Assembly (NCBI GenBank): GCA_017745075.1
Contig: JAGIAD010000003.1
Coordinates: 372,001 to 436,000 of the forward strand
Direction: 5' to 3'
Length of the DNA: 64,000 nucleotides
DNA from: Sphingobacteriaceae bacterium
Lineage (GTDB): Bacteria; Bacteroidota; Bacteroidia; Sphingobacteriales; Sphingobacteriaceae
Part shown: piece after piece, positions 1 through 10,400 of the stretch
How positions within the stretch are numbered: position 1 is the stretch's first letter
Layout of the letters: every line of letters starts with the position of its first letter
Made by a program: the position numbers and the translations under genes
Notes under the pieces: model-generated
What the model was told of the DNA's origin: nothing
The model's database searches: none
The model's input: only the letters and a program-made list of their open reading frames with translations

Positions 1-3000
1 GCCCCCTGATCTTGTTATTCCCAAGTTTGGCATAATCAACCGCCATATTCAGTCCGGCTGTGCCTTCTTTAGTAAACCAGTAACGCGCAGTAAGGTCGCC
101 ATAATCAATGGCACTGTTGCCCGTATTTTTAATGGCCAGAAAAACACTTATGGTATTGCCGTTTGCTGTTTGATTTTGATTCTGATACAACACATTCAGC
201 TTGGTTATAACAGGTACCGGGGCTGGTTCTTCTCCAAATATCAATTTACCGTTGCGGTATAAGGTTATCCGGTTATTTGTTCCATAGCTAGCGGTATTGG
301 CCTGGTAAGAATAATCATCTGCTTCTGAGAAATTTGACCAGTCCTGGTTGGCAAACCTGGTACGGATTACCCCACTGTTGCTGTTTGCATTTAACTTTCC
401 ACCAGGTACAAAACTATATTCCATGTACCCTAATGCTCCCGTAGCAGGATTTGGTATTTGTACATACTTCATTTTAACATTGCTGTTTCCCATCTGGGCA
501 TAATCTATCCAGGTATTTATACCCGCGTAATTTTCTGCTGTAAACCAGTAACGCATGGTGAGCTCATTATAGTTTACGCCGATCGAGTCCTGGTTAACCA
601 GGCTGAAATTAGGCCTGATCACATTGTTGGTAAGCTGTCCGCCATCGCCATCCATTGATTGTACCTGGATATTGAAAGGGATCACATTAAACGACTGGGT
701 TATACTAGTTGCAGTATAGGTGTGGTTTCCTTCCTGTTTTGCAGTAATCATCGCAGTTCCCTTACCTACCACCTGCAGTTTATCATTTACGATCTTTGCA
801 ACCGTGGTGTCTGAACTCGAATAGCTGACCGGTAAATTGGCATTTGAAGTGGCACTCAGTGTTACATCGGCGTCTCCTATCCTTTTGGCAGGTAAGCTGG
901 CGAAATTAATACTCTGTGCAACTTGATGAACGGTTAAGGCCTGACTTACAGGTGCGGCAGCTGCATATGTTGCATTGCCCGTCTGGGTAGCCGTAATGGT
1001 GGTAACACCTGCTCCTTTAATCTCGATCATATTATTGGCAACCCTTGCCACCGTGGTGTCTGAGCTGGCATAACTGACTGCCAAACCTGAACTGGAAATC
1101 GCACCGGCGTTAAAGCTTGTATCCGTAACTGTTTTTTCTGGCAAAGCATTAAAGGTAATGATCTGTGCAATTTTATTAACCGTTAATACCTGGCTTACAG
1201 GTGCTGCAGCCGCATATGTTGCATTACCTGCCTGAGTGGCTGTAAGGGTGGTAACACCAGCTCCTTTAATCTGGATCATATTATTGGCAACTCTTGCCAC
1301 TGTGGTGTCTGAACTGGCATAACTTACTGCTAAACCTGAACTGGAAACTGCGCCAGCGTTAAAGGTTGTATCGGTAACCGTTTTTTCTGGCAAAGCATTA
1401 AAGGTAATGGTTTGCGCAGTTTTTAAACTTTCGGCGATCTCTGCATCACTTAATGCCCTGCTGTAGATCTTAAACTCGTCAATTGAGCCTTTAAAGAGGG
1501 GATCGTTAAACTGTGATTTACCCAGGTAATTCAGCGTAGTACCCGTAGTAGTGCCCGAAGCAGTAAGCTGCGAAGGTTTAATATTCAGGTTGGTATTGGT
1601 TGCTGCCAAAGTGCCATTAATAAACAACTTTGCCGTATTTCCTGACTGGGTTACCGCCAGGTGCGTCCAGGTATCTAACGGAAAAGCAAAGTTAGCACTA
1701 ACATTTAATTCTGTACCCCCGTTTTTAACTGCATAACGAACGGTTGATAGCTTTACACCGTTTACAGTTGGCGTTCCCTGCTGAACGGTCAGGAACATAT
1801 ATTGCGTGGTACCTGTACCAAAATCGAACATACGCATCCAGGTAGAGAGTGCATCCATCCTTACCCAACCAGAAACAGTGAAATCGGATAAATTTTTTAC
1901 AATTCCTGTTGGCAAGGTAGCATAAGAGGTTGCTGTGCCGTCAAGTTTTAGCGAGCTACCGAATTTTCCGGCTGCACGGGTTGCTGTTGCGGCCAATGTT
2001 CCGTGGGTAGCTCCCCAACTGTCGATGGCGCGGGTGCCGTTAGCTTCATCAAACTTCAGGTAAGTAAGCTGGCCAGCAGCAGGTTTTGCGATTACTGCTG
2101 TGCCCGGAGGCAATTCTCCTATGCTATCTACAGCTGCAATTACATAGTAATAAGTAGTTCCATTGCTTACACCGGTATCGGTGAATTTAGGGGTACTTGT
2201 ACTACCCACTGCAGTATAAGGACCTCCTAATGCGGTTGAACGCTTAACATTATAGGTAAAATTCTGAATAGCATCCCATTCCAGCACATTTTTTGCATCA
2301 CCTGCAGCAATAATAAAGTTGCTTACCGCATTATTTTTTACCGTTAAGGTGATGGTTTGGGTATTGGTAATGCTGTCTTTAACAGCGCCAATAGTTACCG
2401 GGAAAGTACCATATTCGATAGGCGTGCCTGATATTACGCCAGTTGTAGCATTTACACTTAGGCCGGCAGGCAAACCCGTTGCCGTAAAATTACTTAATGG
2501 CTTATTGGTAATGGTATAGCTAAAAGGTCTACCCATTAAAGTAGTAAGCTGTGTATTATTGGTAATGCCAACCGACAATGTTCTTGCCTGTGATACCGGC
2601 CCATACAGTTCATCTCCTGCCTGTGAAGCAGTAATGATTGTTGTTCCGGCAGATACAATATGAACATTTCCTTCTACTATCGTTGCAACAGCAGGATTCG
2701 AACTGGTGTATTCTACCGGAAGCCCTGAAGAAGCAACAGCTTCCGGGTCAAAATCATCACTACCAACCTGTTTTGGTGTAATGGTATTAAAGGTAATGGT
2801 TTGGAATACTTTCATGCCTTCTACAATTTCCGCAGCACTTAAAGCACGCTTGTAAATCTTAAACTCATCAATTGAACCTTTGAACATCGGGTCATTAAAT
2901 TGGCCTTTGCCAAGGTAATTTAAATTTGTGCCTGTAGTGGTACCCGTAGGGGTAAGTTGTGAAGGATTAATATTAATTGCGGTATTGGTCGATTTCAGCA

Positions 3001-6000
3001 CGCCATTAATATACAATTTAGCTGTGGTTCCGGATTGGGTAACCGCCAGGTGTACCCAGGTATTCAACGGAAAAGCATATGGAACAGTTATACCTAACTC
3101 TGTACCCCCGTTTTTAGTTCCATATTTTACGGTTGATAAGGTTACCCCATTCGCTGTAGTGGTTCCTCCCTGCACGGTAAGGTACATATACTGGTTAGTA
3201 CCGGTACCAAAATCAAATACACGCATCCAGTTGGTAAGGGCATCCATTTTTACCCAGGCCGAAATGGTAAAATCAGTTACCTTACTCACAATTCCGGTGG
3301 GAAATGTAACATAAGAAGTGCTTGCCCCATCCAGCTTAAGTGCATTTCCTGTTTTACCAGTATCACGTGTTGCTGTAGCTGCCAAAGTGCCATAAATGGT
3401 TCCCCAGCTGCTAACACAACGGTTTCCGCTGCTTTCGTCAAACTTCAGGTAAACCATTCCTACATTCCGTGAGGCCGAAACTTCCTGACTAGCTGCAACA
3501 CCATCAGGTGAAGCAACGATGTAATAATAAGTTGTCCCATTCACAACAGCAGTATCAGTAAACGCTGTGGTGCTTACTGTGGCAAGATCGGTATAAGGCC
3601 CGCCTGGTGTTGTTGAACGTTTGATCGTGTAGGTTAAATTCGCAATTGGATCCCATTCCAGGATGTTTTTCCCATCGCTTCCTGAAGCAGTCAGGCTTAT
3701 CGGAACAGTTCCAACAGGTACAAGACGGAAAGGAAAAGTATAGGGAACCGGGTCGTTATCATTTCCAAGCACAGCAAGTATCTGATTACCACTTTTATAC
3801 CAATACCCGTTTCCGGCATTTTGTGCCCGTTGAACCGCATACGAGATACCGTTACCATAAATATTAAATGAATTGTAAGCGTCGTTGTAGGCAATAACAT
3901 TACGGCCAAATAATGCATCCTCATAGATGTAATTGTTAAATGCAGGAAGTGGTGAGCTTAGGCAAATAATTTTATACCTCCCGTTCGCTTGCTTTTTCAC
4001 ATTCCACATTTGAGTTAAAGGATTAGGATTCGACACATCAAATAAAGGCCTGTTCGTCTCGTTCTTCGTCCATAACGAATCGCTGTCAAGCGGTTTAAGA
4101 TAATAATTCCCGTCAGCAAGGGTATTCGTATAGTAGTACATAGCGGCCTTATACCGTTCCATTGCATTCTCCAATGTGGTAACGTAGTCACTTATCTGAA
4201 AAACTGTTGATTGAGGGGTGTACAAAGACTGCACATGGGTGATGCTGTCGTTTAACTGTACCTTGGCCGCCACTGGAAATTTACCGCCCTCAACCGTTGT
4301 ACTCGTTTGGGTGGTATCGCGTAATTTTATCGCTTCAGCCAGCGTTTTAACGTATGCGGAAGACATATCTGATTGCGTAACCGGTTCTATTCTATAAATC
4401 TGGTTAGTCCCGTCAACCCATCTGTTCAGGTTTATTGCGGCACCGTTTAAAGTACTTGAACTGGCAACCTCAAGTGCTTTCTGACTTTGTTTTCCCACAA
4501 TATTGAAGGTCCCGTTCTCCCGATCCTTAATAAACCAGATCTGGGCCGAATCTGTAGCCGAATAACTGCGCTGCTCCACAAGCGCATTATTGGTTACGGC
4601 ATTGCCCACCACATCCATTGCTTTTCCGCTCCGCAGGTTGATGATCTTATAATCCGTACCGGATATAGGCGTTATTCTCCAATGCTGGTTACTTGAAGAA
4701 GAATAGGCGTTTTGTCCCAACAAGGCCCCCTCGGCTAGTGATCCGTTTTTAACTTCCAAAGCTTTATTGCTGTGAATGGCTATAATCCGGTATACTCCGT
4801 TAAAACTATCTGAATTTAATACCTGTGGAACCGGTGGTGCTTCGGGAGTACCTCCATCTCCCGGTGAATCCGGACTGGTGCCCGCAGCATTTACCGCACA
4901 AACTTTATAGTAATAGGTCTGACCGTTTGATAAATTATTATCCAAAAACGTATTTCCGGAAAGGCCTGTGGCAATGGTGGAATAGCTCCCGTTCAGAGAA
5001 GAAGACCGTTTAAGCGTATAGCTCACTGCACCAAAGGAGGATAGCCACCTTACCCGCATCCGTTGATCTCCTGGATAGGTATATACCGAAAGCGGTGCTT
5101 CGGGTGTGGTAACCACACCTCCCTGCCCGCCGGTAATACTTACGTTACTAAAAGTAGCCGTATTTAAAGCACCTGTGCCAGATGAACATACCGCGAGGCC
5201 AATATAGGCTGTGCCGGTAAAGCCCGTATACCGGCCCTCTTGTGAGGGCGCCCAACTTACACCATCAGGGGAATAATAAATGGCAATCATCTCCCCTGTA
5301 CGTTCAACTTTCACCCAATAAGGAATTTTAGTTACTGGCCTTGACGATTTCTCATAATAAGCACCACCCCTTAGCTCTGTCCATCCATGCATAAACGCCT
5401 CGGCTTTCACCTCCGGAGTTATCGCTATCCATGCCCTTTGCGCAGCCGTAGGGGTCAGATCAGACCGGAGCATTACTCCCGCTTTATTACTGGAAGTAGT
5501 GCCCTCAACTGATTCTACTTTAGCAATAATGGAACAATTTCCGGTCACTTCCTTATATACAAAGTGCAAAGCATCCGCTCCATGTGTCCATATATCCCCT
5601 TTTCCTTTTACCGTCCACACATTATTAGCATACGAGCTGCTTCCGGCAGCCGATACCGTGCCTATATCAACAGAGGTTAAGCCCCCGGTTCCAACTTTTG
5701 TAGCCGCAGGAAGAATTTCTGTTTGAGCCGGAATGGTAGCTGTGGAGTTGTCTTCTGATTTATAGTACCAGGTATTTACTGGATCAAAACGCCGTGGCAT
5801 GGCATTAAGCAATTTGTTCAGGTAAACCGAACTTTGGTTTTTACGGGTTATATAGGCCCCGTGAGCTAAAGTCACGCCAAACCTTCCCTGGTCCCATGGA
5901 GTGGTCACGTCATTTAAATAATAGGCATCAATAGTACCAAAGGGCACATAAGGGATAGGTAAACCTAAATTTTTCCTGGAAAAATATTCGGCATTGGCCA

Positions 6001-6823
6001 TAATCCTGTCTTCCAGGTCGGAATAAATATCGATACCCTGTTTATAGAGTACTTCTGCCGTGAAGGTGAGGTTATTAAACGTCCCGTGGGCGTGTCCCTG
6101 ATCCCTTAAACTCTCTCCATTCTGGCCGCTGGGCAAGGTGTTTTTAATTCCGCAAGAAGCAATATTTCTTGCCAGGTAGACGATGTGAGCCATTTTAGCA
6201 GGATCATCGGAAAAGGCAGCAATGACCGCTCCTGTAGACATACTCAGGTTGCCTTTATTGGATGGGCCTATAGCATAAAAAGTGCAACCTGAAGCCGGCC
6301 AATATACGTTGTTAAACAGGTTTTTTACGGCTGCTGTGTTCGCCGCCGTCCAGCCACTCCAGGTTCCGCGAAGAATAGAGGCCGCGCCTCCATAGGCATA
6401 GGCATAATCCCCTAAGTCGAGGTTTCCCAATTGGCCTCCAAACTCAGTTTGGGTAGTGGCCCAGGCGATTAAAATATCTCTCCCCTTTTTAGCGTATTCT
6501 TCATTGCCCGTAAAATACCACATCAATGATAAATTAAAGGCAGCCACCATGTCTGATGCCCATGGCCAGCGATTTAAATCAGGACTGCGGGTAACCGTAG
6601 CAAAAGGCCCCAACATCTTGTAAGTATATTGAGACTTACCATCGGCAGCCAGGATATCATAGGCCTGTTTCCAGGGATAATCTCCGGCTTGTATATGGGC
6701 CTTCAGCGTATTCAGATCGGAAGTCGATAGCGGAATACCCGGGTGCACGAAGGTCTGGGACCGTGCAGTAAAGCAGACACTCAAAATGAATGAAAGCAAG
6801 ATAAAAAAGTACTTGTTCATCAT
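1..6823 (-). CDS. Giant modular alginate-lyase-family protein with CBM3-like tail (3' end outside window)
   Basis: Open from ATG 6823 (or ATG 6820) to the window edge, at least 2274 residues, with no stop in frame. A signal peptide of about 25 residues (ending TARSQ) precedes a PF05426-type lyase domain (about 35-340) with the motif RDQGHAHGTFNNL. Then come a DUF1349-like beta-sandwich, Fn3, ricin-type lectin repeats, a helical linker, Fn3, LamG (nt 2815-3465), an Ig-like unit, a He_PIG-like unit, Fn3, LamG (nt 1434-2065), three Ig-like units (nt about 690-1430) and one full CBM3-like module (nt 230-690, with NNVIRPNFSLVN and ANQDWSNFSEADDYSY). A second CBM3-like module is cut by the window. 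Likely a secreted lyase binding cell-wall polysaccharide; a T9SS tail would be expected beyond the edge. Paralogue of the next gene. Substrate (alginate, pectin-like or other uronic polymer) is not resolved. Confidence 0.88.
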   Translation of the reverse strand, partial: MMNKYFFILLSFILSVCFTARSQTFVHPGIPLSTSDLNTLKAHIQAGDYPWKQAYDILAADGKSQYTYKMLGPFATVTRSPDLNRWPWASDMVAAFNLSLMWYFTGNEEYAKKGRDILIAWATTQTEFGGQLGNLDLGDYAYAYGGAASILRGTWSGWTAANTAAVKNLFNNVYWPASGCTFYAIGPSNKGNLSMSTGAVIAAFSDDPAKMAHIVYLARNIASCGIKNTLPSGQNGESLRDQGHAHGTFNNLTFTAEVLYKQGIDIYSDLEDRIMANAEYFSRKNLGLPIPYVPFGTIDAYYLNDVTTPWDQGRFGVTLAHGAYITRKNQSSVYLNKLLNAMPRRFDPVNTWYYKSEDNSTATIPAQTEILPAATKVGTGGLTSVDIGTVSAAGSSSYANNVWTVKGKGDIWTHGADALHFVYKEVTGNCSIIAKVESVEGTTSSNKAGVMLRSDLTPTAAQRAWIAITPEVKAEAFMHGWTELRGGAYYEKSSRPVTKIPYWVKVERTGEMIAIYYSPDGVSWAPSQEGRYTGFTGTAYIGLAVCSSGTGALNTATFSNVSITGGQGGVVTTPEAPLSVYTYPGDQRMRVRWLSSFGAVSYTLKRSSSLNGSYSTIATGLSGNTFLDNNLSNGQTYYYKVCAVNAAGTSPDSPGDGGTPEAPPVPQVLNSDSFNGVYRIIAIHSNKALEVKNGSLAEGALLGQNAYSSSSNQHWRITPISGTDYKIINLRSGKAMDVVGNAVTNNALVEQRSYSATDSAQIWFIKDRENGTFNIVGKQSQKALEVASSSTLNGAAINLNRWVDGTNQIYRIEPVTQSDMSSAYVKTLAEAIKLRDTTQTSTTVEGGKFPVAAKVQLNDSITHVQSLYTPQSTVFQISDYVTTLENAMERYKAAMYYYTNTLADGNYYLKPLDSDSLWTKNETNRPLFDVSNPNPLTQMWNVKKQANGRYKIICLSSPLPAFNNYIYEDALFGRNVIAYNDAYNSFNIYGNGISYAVQRAQNAGNGYWYKSGNQILAVLGNDNDPVPYTFPFRLVPVGTVPISLTASGSDGKNILEWDPIANLTYTIKRSTTPGGPYTDLATVSTTAFTDTAVVNGTTYYYIVASPDGVAASQEVSASRNVGMVYLKFDESSGNRCVSSWGTIYGTLAATATRDTGKTGNALKLDGASTSYVTFPTGIVSKVTDFTISAWVKMDALTNWMRVFDFGTGTNQYMYLTVQGGTTTANGVTLSTVKYGTKNGGTELGITVPYAFPLNTWVHLAVTQSGTTAKLYINGVLKSTNTAININPSQLTPTGTTTGTNLNYLGKGQFNDPMFKGSIDEFKIYKRALSAAEIVEGMKVFQTITFNTITPKQVGSDDFDPEAVASSGLPVEYTSSNPAVATIVEGNVHIVSAGTTIITASQAGDELYGPVSQARTLSVGITNNTQLTTLMGRPFSYTITNKPLSNFTATGLPAGLSVNATTGVISGTPIEYGTFPVTIGAVKDSITNTQTITLTVKNNAVSNFIIAAGDAKNVLEWDAIQNFTYNVKRSTALGGPYTAVGSTSTPKFTDTGVSNGTTYYYVIAAVDSIGELPPGTAVIAKPAAGQLTYLKFDEANGTRAIDSWGATHGTLAATATRAAGKFGSSLKLDGTATSYATLPTGIVKNLSDFTVSGWVRMDALSTWMRMFDFGTGTTQYMFLTVQQGTPTVNGVKLSTVRYAVKNGGTELNVSANFAFPLDTWTHLAVTQSGNTAKLFINGTLAATNTNLNIKPSQLTASGTTTGTTLNYLGKSQFNDPLFKGSIDEFKIYSRALSDAEIAESLKTAQTITFNALPEKTVTDTTFNAGAVSSSGLAVSYASSDTTVARVANNMIQIKGAGVTTLTATQAGNATYAAAAPVSQVLTVNKIAQIITFNALPEKTVTDTSFNAGAISSSGLAVSYASSDTTVARVANNMIEIKGAGVTTITATQTGNATYAAAAPVSQALTVHQVAQSINFASLPAKRIGDADVTLSATSNANLPVSYSSSDTTVAKIVNDKLQVVGKGTAMITAKQEGNHTYTATSITQSFNVIPFNIQVQSMDGDGGQLTNNVIRPNFSLVNQDSIGVNYNELTMRYWFTAENYAGINTWIDYAQMGNSNVKMKYVQIPNPATGALGYMEYSFVPGGKLNANSNSGVIRTRFANQDWSNFSEADDYSYQANTASYGTNNRITLYRNGKLIFGEEPAPVPVITKLNVLYQNQNQTANGNTISVFLAIKNTGNSAIDYGDLTARYWFTKEGTAGLNMAVDYAKLGNNKIRG
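929..1426 (-). repeat. Tandem 249-bp direct repeat encoding two near-identical Ig-like units
   Basis: Copies at 929-1177 and 1178-1426 are a perfect multiple of three (83 codons) and by eye differ at only a few dozen bases. Each encodes the core FNALPEKTVTDT...SSDTTVARVANN of a bacterial Ig-like domain. A third, diverged unit follows at about 690-928. Confidence 0.85.
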
Positions 6824-6918
6824 ATTCAATAGTTTAGGTTGTTAATTATTTAAAAACCTTAGTTCGATTAATATTTACGCGTTGTGATCCATTTTTAGTC
6901 TCTTTTTCCTAACGCGAT

Positions 6919-7091
6919 CGTCATGCTGAACTTGTTTTACAAGTAGAAGTAGTATTTTCAATTGTCTTGTAGCTACTACGTGGTCAGCATCTTTCCTACT
7001 AGATAGCGCCTGAAATAAATTACCTTCGGTGAGCTCGCTTAGGGCTCGGTTTACTTCGTAGCTTTCCGCTTCGCTACAGGTCAGGGTGACG
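6919..7091. repeat. REP-like imperfect inverted repeat inserted in lyase leader
   Basis: Begins CGTCATGCTGAACTTG and ends CAGGGTGACG, the ends of a dispersed intergenic element type; inner parts (GCTTTCCGCTTCGCTACAGG) also form short stems. The leader of the paralogous gene downstream lacks this segment, so it looks like an insertion. Confidence 0.6.
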
Positions 7092-7160
7092 ACGGTGAGT
7101 TGAAAATATCCACAAAAGATCTTTAAAGACATGTTATTAATCGAGTTCAGGTTAAAAGGT

Positions 7161-7400
7161 TGCAAAAAATGAAGTGCCACATAAGGCTTTTAACGGGTTC
7201 TTTGCTAAAAAAGAGTATCTGATTTGTTATTTCAGTTGCAAGAATCCAAAAGCAGTAGGGCTTATCACCTTCACAGCCGAATTCAGGAGGGTCATTACAG
7301 GCAACAGCCTGAGCATGATGTATTTTAAGTGAGACCATTTGTTAATTATTTGGATAATAGTTTAGCATCAGGCATTGGTGATGAGTCAACCCTGGTTCAT
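7161..7400 (-). promoter_or_regulatory. Leader block conserved upstream of both giant lyase genes (copy 1)
   Basis: Aligns by eye with 13238-13480: both ends are well conserved (plus-strand TTTTAACGGGTTCTT near 7188 and AGACCATTTGTTAATT near 7332) while the middle has diverged. It contains a short minus-strand reading frame (7147-7338, 63 codons, start MVSLK, near-end PVKSLMWH) with a counterpart in copy 2. Could be a duplicated 5' leader, a leader peptide, or simply DNA carried along in the gene duplication. Confidence 0.45.
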
Positions 7401-7422
7401 TTATCTATGTGATAAATCAAAC

Positions 7423-7449
7423 ACAAAAGGCTGTTAAACAACCTTTTGT
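7423..7449 (-). terminator. Hairpin terminator after the second giant lyase gene
   Basis: Perfect 8-bp arms ACAAAAGG / CCTTTTGT enclose a loop with further TGTT/AACA pairing, 13 bases past the stop codon at 7462. On the minus strand the hairpin is followed by T-rich DNA (GTTTGATTTATC), weaker than a classic U-tract. Confidence 0.6.
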
Positions 7450-7461
7450 ATTTTAATATTC

Positions 7462-10400
7462 TTATTTATCTACGATCAATCTGATCGGTATCAGGTTATT
7501 CAGGTACACGAAATAAACACCTAAACGGTAATTTCCGGAAAGGCCTACCTGCAAGTCGCGGTCTGCAGCACGGTAGCTTCCGCTCTGCATTACCCTGCCT
7601 ACAACATCCCTAACCGTTACCTTAATATTTTGATCTTTCAGATCAGGCGTAAGCCTCACTTTGAAAGATTGTTCTTTAACCGGGTTCGGATAGATGATAT
7701 TGCTGCTTGATGATTCTGGAGCAAGGGGTTGCGCCGGGATTATACCTGAACGCGACTGTGTACTTGAAAGGTTGCCCGATTGGCTGAAACTGGCTGTACC
7801 TTCGTTAGCGATCTCCGTATCACTTAGTGCTCTGCTGTAAACCTTAAACTCATCAATTGAACCTTTAAAAAGCGGATCGTTAAACTGTGATTTACCCAGG
7901 TAATTCAGCGTAGTGCCCGTAGTAGTGCCCGAAGCAGTGAGCTGCGAAGGGTTGATGGTGAGGTTGGCATTGGTTGATACCAAAGTCCCGTTAATATACA
8001 GCTTTGCCGTATTTCCTGACTGGGTAACTGCCAGGTGTGTCCAGGTATCCAACGGAAAGGCAAAGTTAGCACTTACGTTTAACTCTGTTCCTCCGTTTTT
8101 AGCGGCATAACGAACGGTTGATAGTTTTACACCATTTACCGTTGGCGTTCCCTGCTGAACGGTAAGGAACATATATTGTGCAGTACTATTCCCGAAATCA
8201 AATACACGCATCCAATTGGAAAATGCATCCATCCTTACCCAGCTCGAAACGGTGAAATCGGATAATGTTTTTACAATTCCTGTTGGCAAGGTAGCATATG
8301 AAGTACTTGTTCCGTCTAATTTAAGCGAAGTTCCATCTTGCCCGGCTGCACGGGTTGCTGTTGCAGCCATTGTTCCGTGGGTAGCCCCCCAGCTGTCAAC
8401 AGCGCGGGTGCCGCTCGCCTCATTAAACTTCAGGTAAACCAGCTGGCCAGCAGCAGGTTTTGCGGTTACAGCTGCGCTGGGAGAACCTTCACCCTGACTA
8501 TCTACCGCTGTAACCACATAATAATAAGTAGTTCCATTGCTCACACCCGTATCGGTAAACTTATTGGTCGTTACATTTGATAAAGTGGTATAAGGACCAC
8601 CCGATGTAGTTGAACGTTTCACATTAAAGCTAAAACCTGGAAGAGCATCCCATTCTACCACATTTTTTGAATCTCCTGAAGCAACAATAACATTGCTGAC
8701 CATCTTCTCTACCGTTAAGGTAATGGTCTGCGTTCCCGGAATACTGTCATTGACCGCGTTAATAAATAACGGGAAGGTACCATACTGGGTTGGGGTACCG
8801 GATATGACCCCGTTTGAGGCATTCAGGTTTAAACCGGCAGGTAAACCTGTTACCATAAAATCGCTCAGTGCATTGTTGGTAATGGTATAGGTAAATGGCT
8901 TGCCTATCACAGCAGTTGGCTGTGTATTATTGGTAATGGCAACCGACAATACCTTTAATTGCGGCGTTGCAGGCCAGTAAACCGAATTTCCTGCCTGTGA
9001 GGCCGCAATAACAGTTGTTCCGGTACTAAGAACACGGACTTTGTTATTTACAATTTTTGCAACCGTGGTATCTGAACTGGTATAGGTTACCGGAAGTCCG
9101 GACGTTACGGTAGCTGCAGGATCAAAATCAGCATCGCCCATAAGTTTAGGCGCAATGGCATTCATCGTGATCGACTGGCTGGTAAATGCCGAGGCAATCT
9201 CTGCTGTACTTAAAGCCCTGCTGTAAATCTTAAACTCATCAATTGAACCTTTAAACATAGGATCATTGAACTGTGATTTACCCAGGTAATTCAGCGTAGT
9301 GCCGGTTGTGGCGCCTGAAGCGGTCAGCTGCGAAGGCTTAATCGTAACCCCGGTATTACTGGCCACCAAAGTTCCGTTGATATACAGGCTGGCTGTATTT
9401 CCGGATTGGGTAACGGCAAGATGCGTCCAGCCATTCACTTGCAAAGGATAGTTAAAACTGACTATTTGCTCTGTTCCTCCGTTTTTAATGGCATAACGAA
9501 CCGTAGAAAGCTTTACACCATTTACTGTGGGCGTTCCTGCCTGAACGGTAAGGAACATATATTGTGTAACCGGTGTAGCACCAATACCAAAATCAAATAC
9601 CCGCATCCAGGTAGAAAGTGCATCCATCTTAACCCAGGTAGAAACGGTAAAATCATTTAAGCTACTCACAATACCTGCCGGTAAGGTAGCGTAAGCATTG
9701 GCCGAACCATCCAGTTTAAGGGCATTTCCGGATCTTCCGTTATCCCGGCTTGCCGAAGAGGCCAACGTTGCATGTTTTGCGCCCCAACTATCAAAAGCAG
9801 TGCCGCTTATTTCGTTAAATTTCAAGTAAATAAGCTGGCCAACATTAGGTGAGGCCGACACCACCGGGCTGGAAGCCGTGCCATCCGATGAAGTTACCTG
9901 GTAATAATAGGTAGTTCCGTTATTCACACTAACACTATCGATGTACCTGATGGGGTTGGCACTGGCGCTGATCGTAGCAATAGTGCTATAAGATCCACCT
10001 GCTACAGTGGAACGTTTTACAACATAGGTAAGGTTAGCGATAGGATCCCAATCCAGGATGTTTTTACCATCGCCTGCTGCTACTTTCAGGTTTAAGGGGA
10101 TAACTTCGACCGGCACTAAACGGAAAGGGAAATTATAAGGTATAGGATCGTTCGTATTGCCACCTACAGCTAATATTTTATTACCACTTTGATACCAGTA
10201 GCCGTTCCCTGCGTTTTGCGCACGTTGAACAGCATATGAGGTTCCGTCAAAGTAAATATTAAACGAATTCCATACGTCCGAATAGTTATTGGTACCAAAC
10301 TGGGCGTTCTCGTTTATATAGTTCTTATACGATGCCGGCGCACTCAAACAAGCAATTTTATACCTGCCATTCCCCTGTTTGGACACATTCCAGATCTGTA

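Larger units (their letters stand above)
6824..7461. other. Intergenic region between the two giant lyase genes
   Basis: This 638-bp gap holds, in minus-strand order after the upstream gene's stop, a terminator hairpin (7423-7449), a leader-like block shared with the other lyase gene (7161-7400) and an inserted inverted-repeat element (6919-7091), then about 95 bp of AT-rich DNA before the start codon. No convincing protein gene is seen. Confidence 0.7.
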
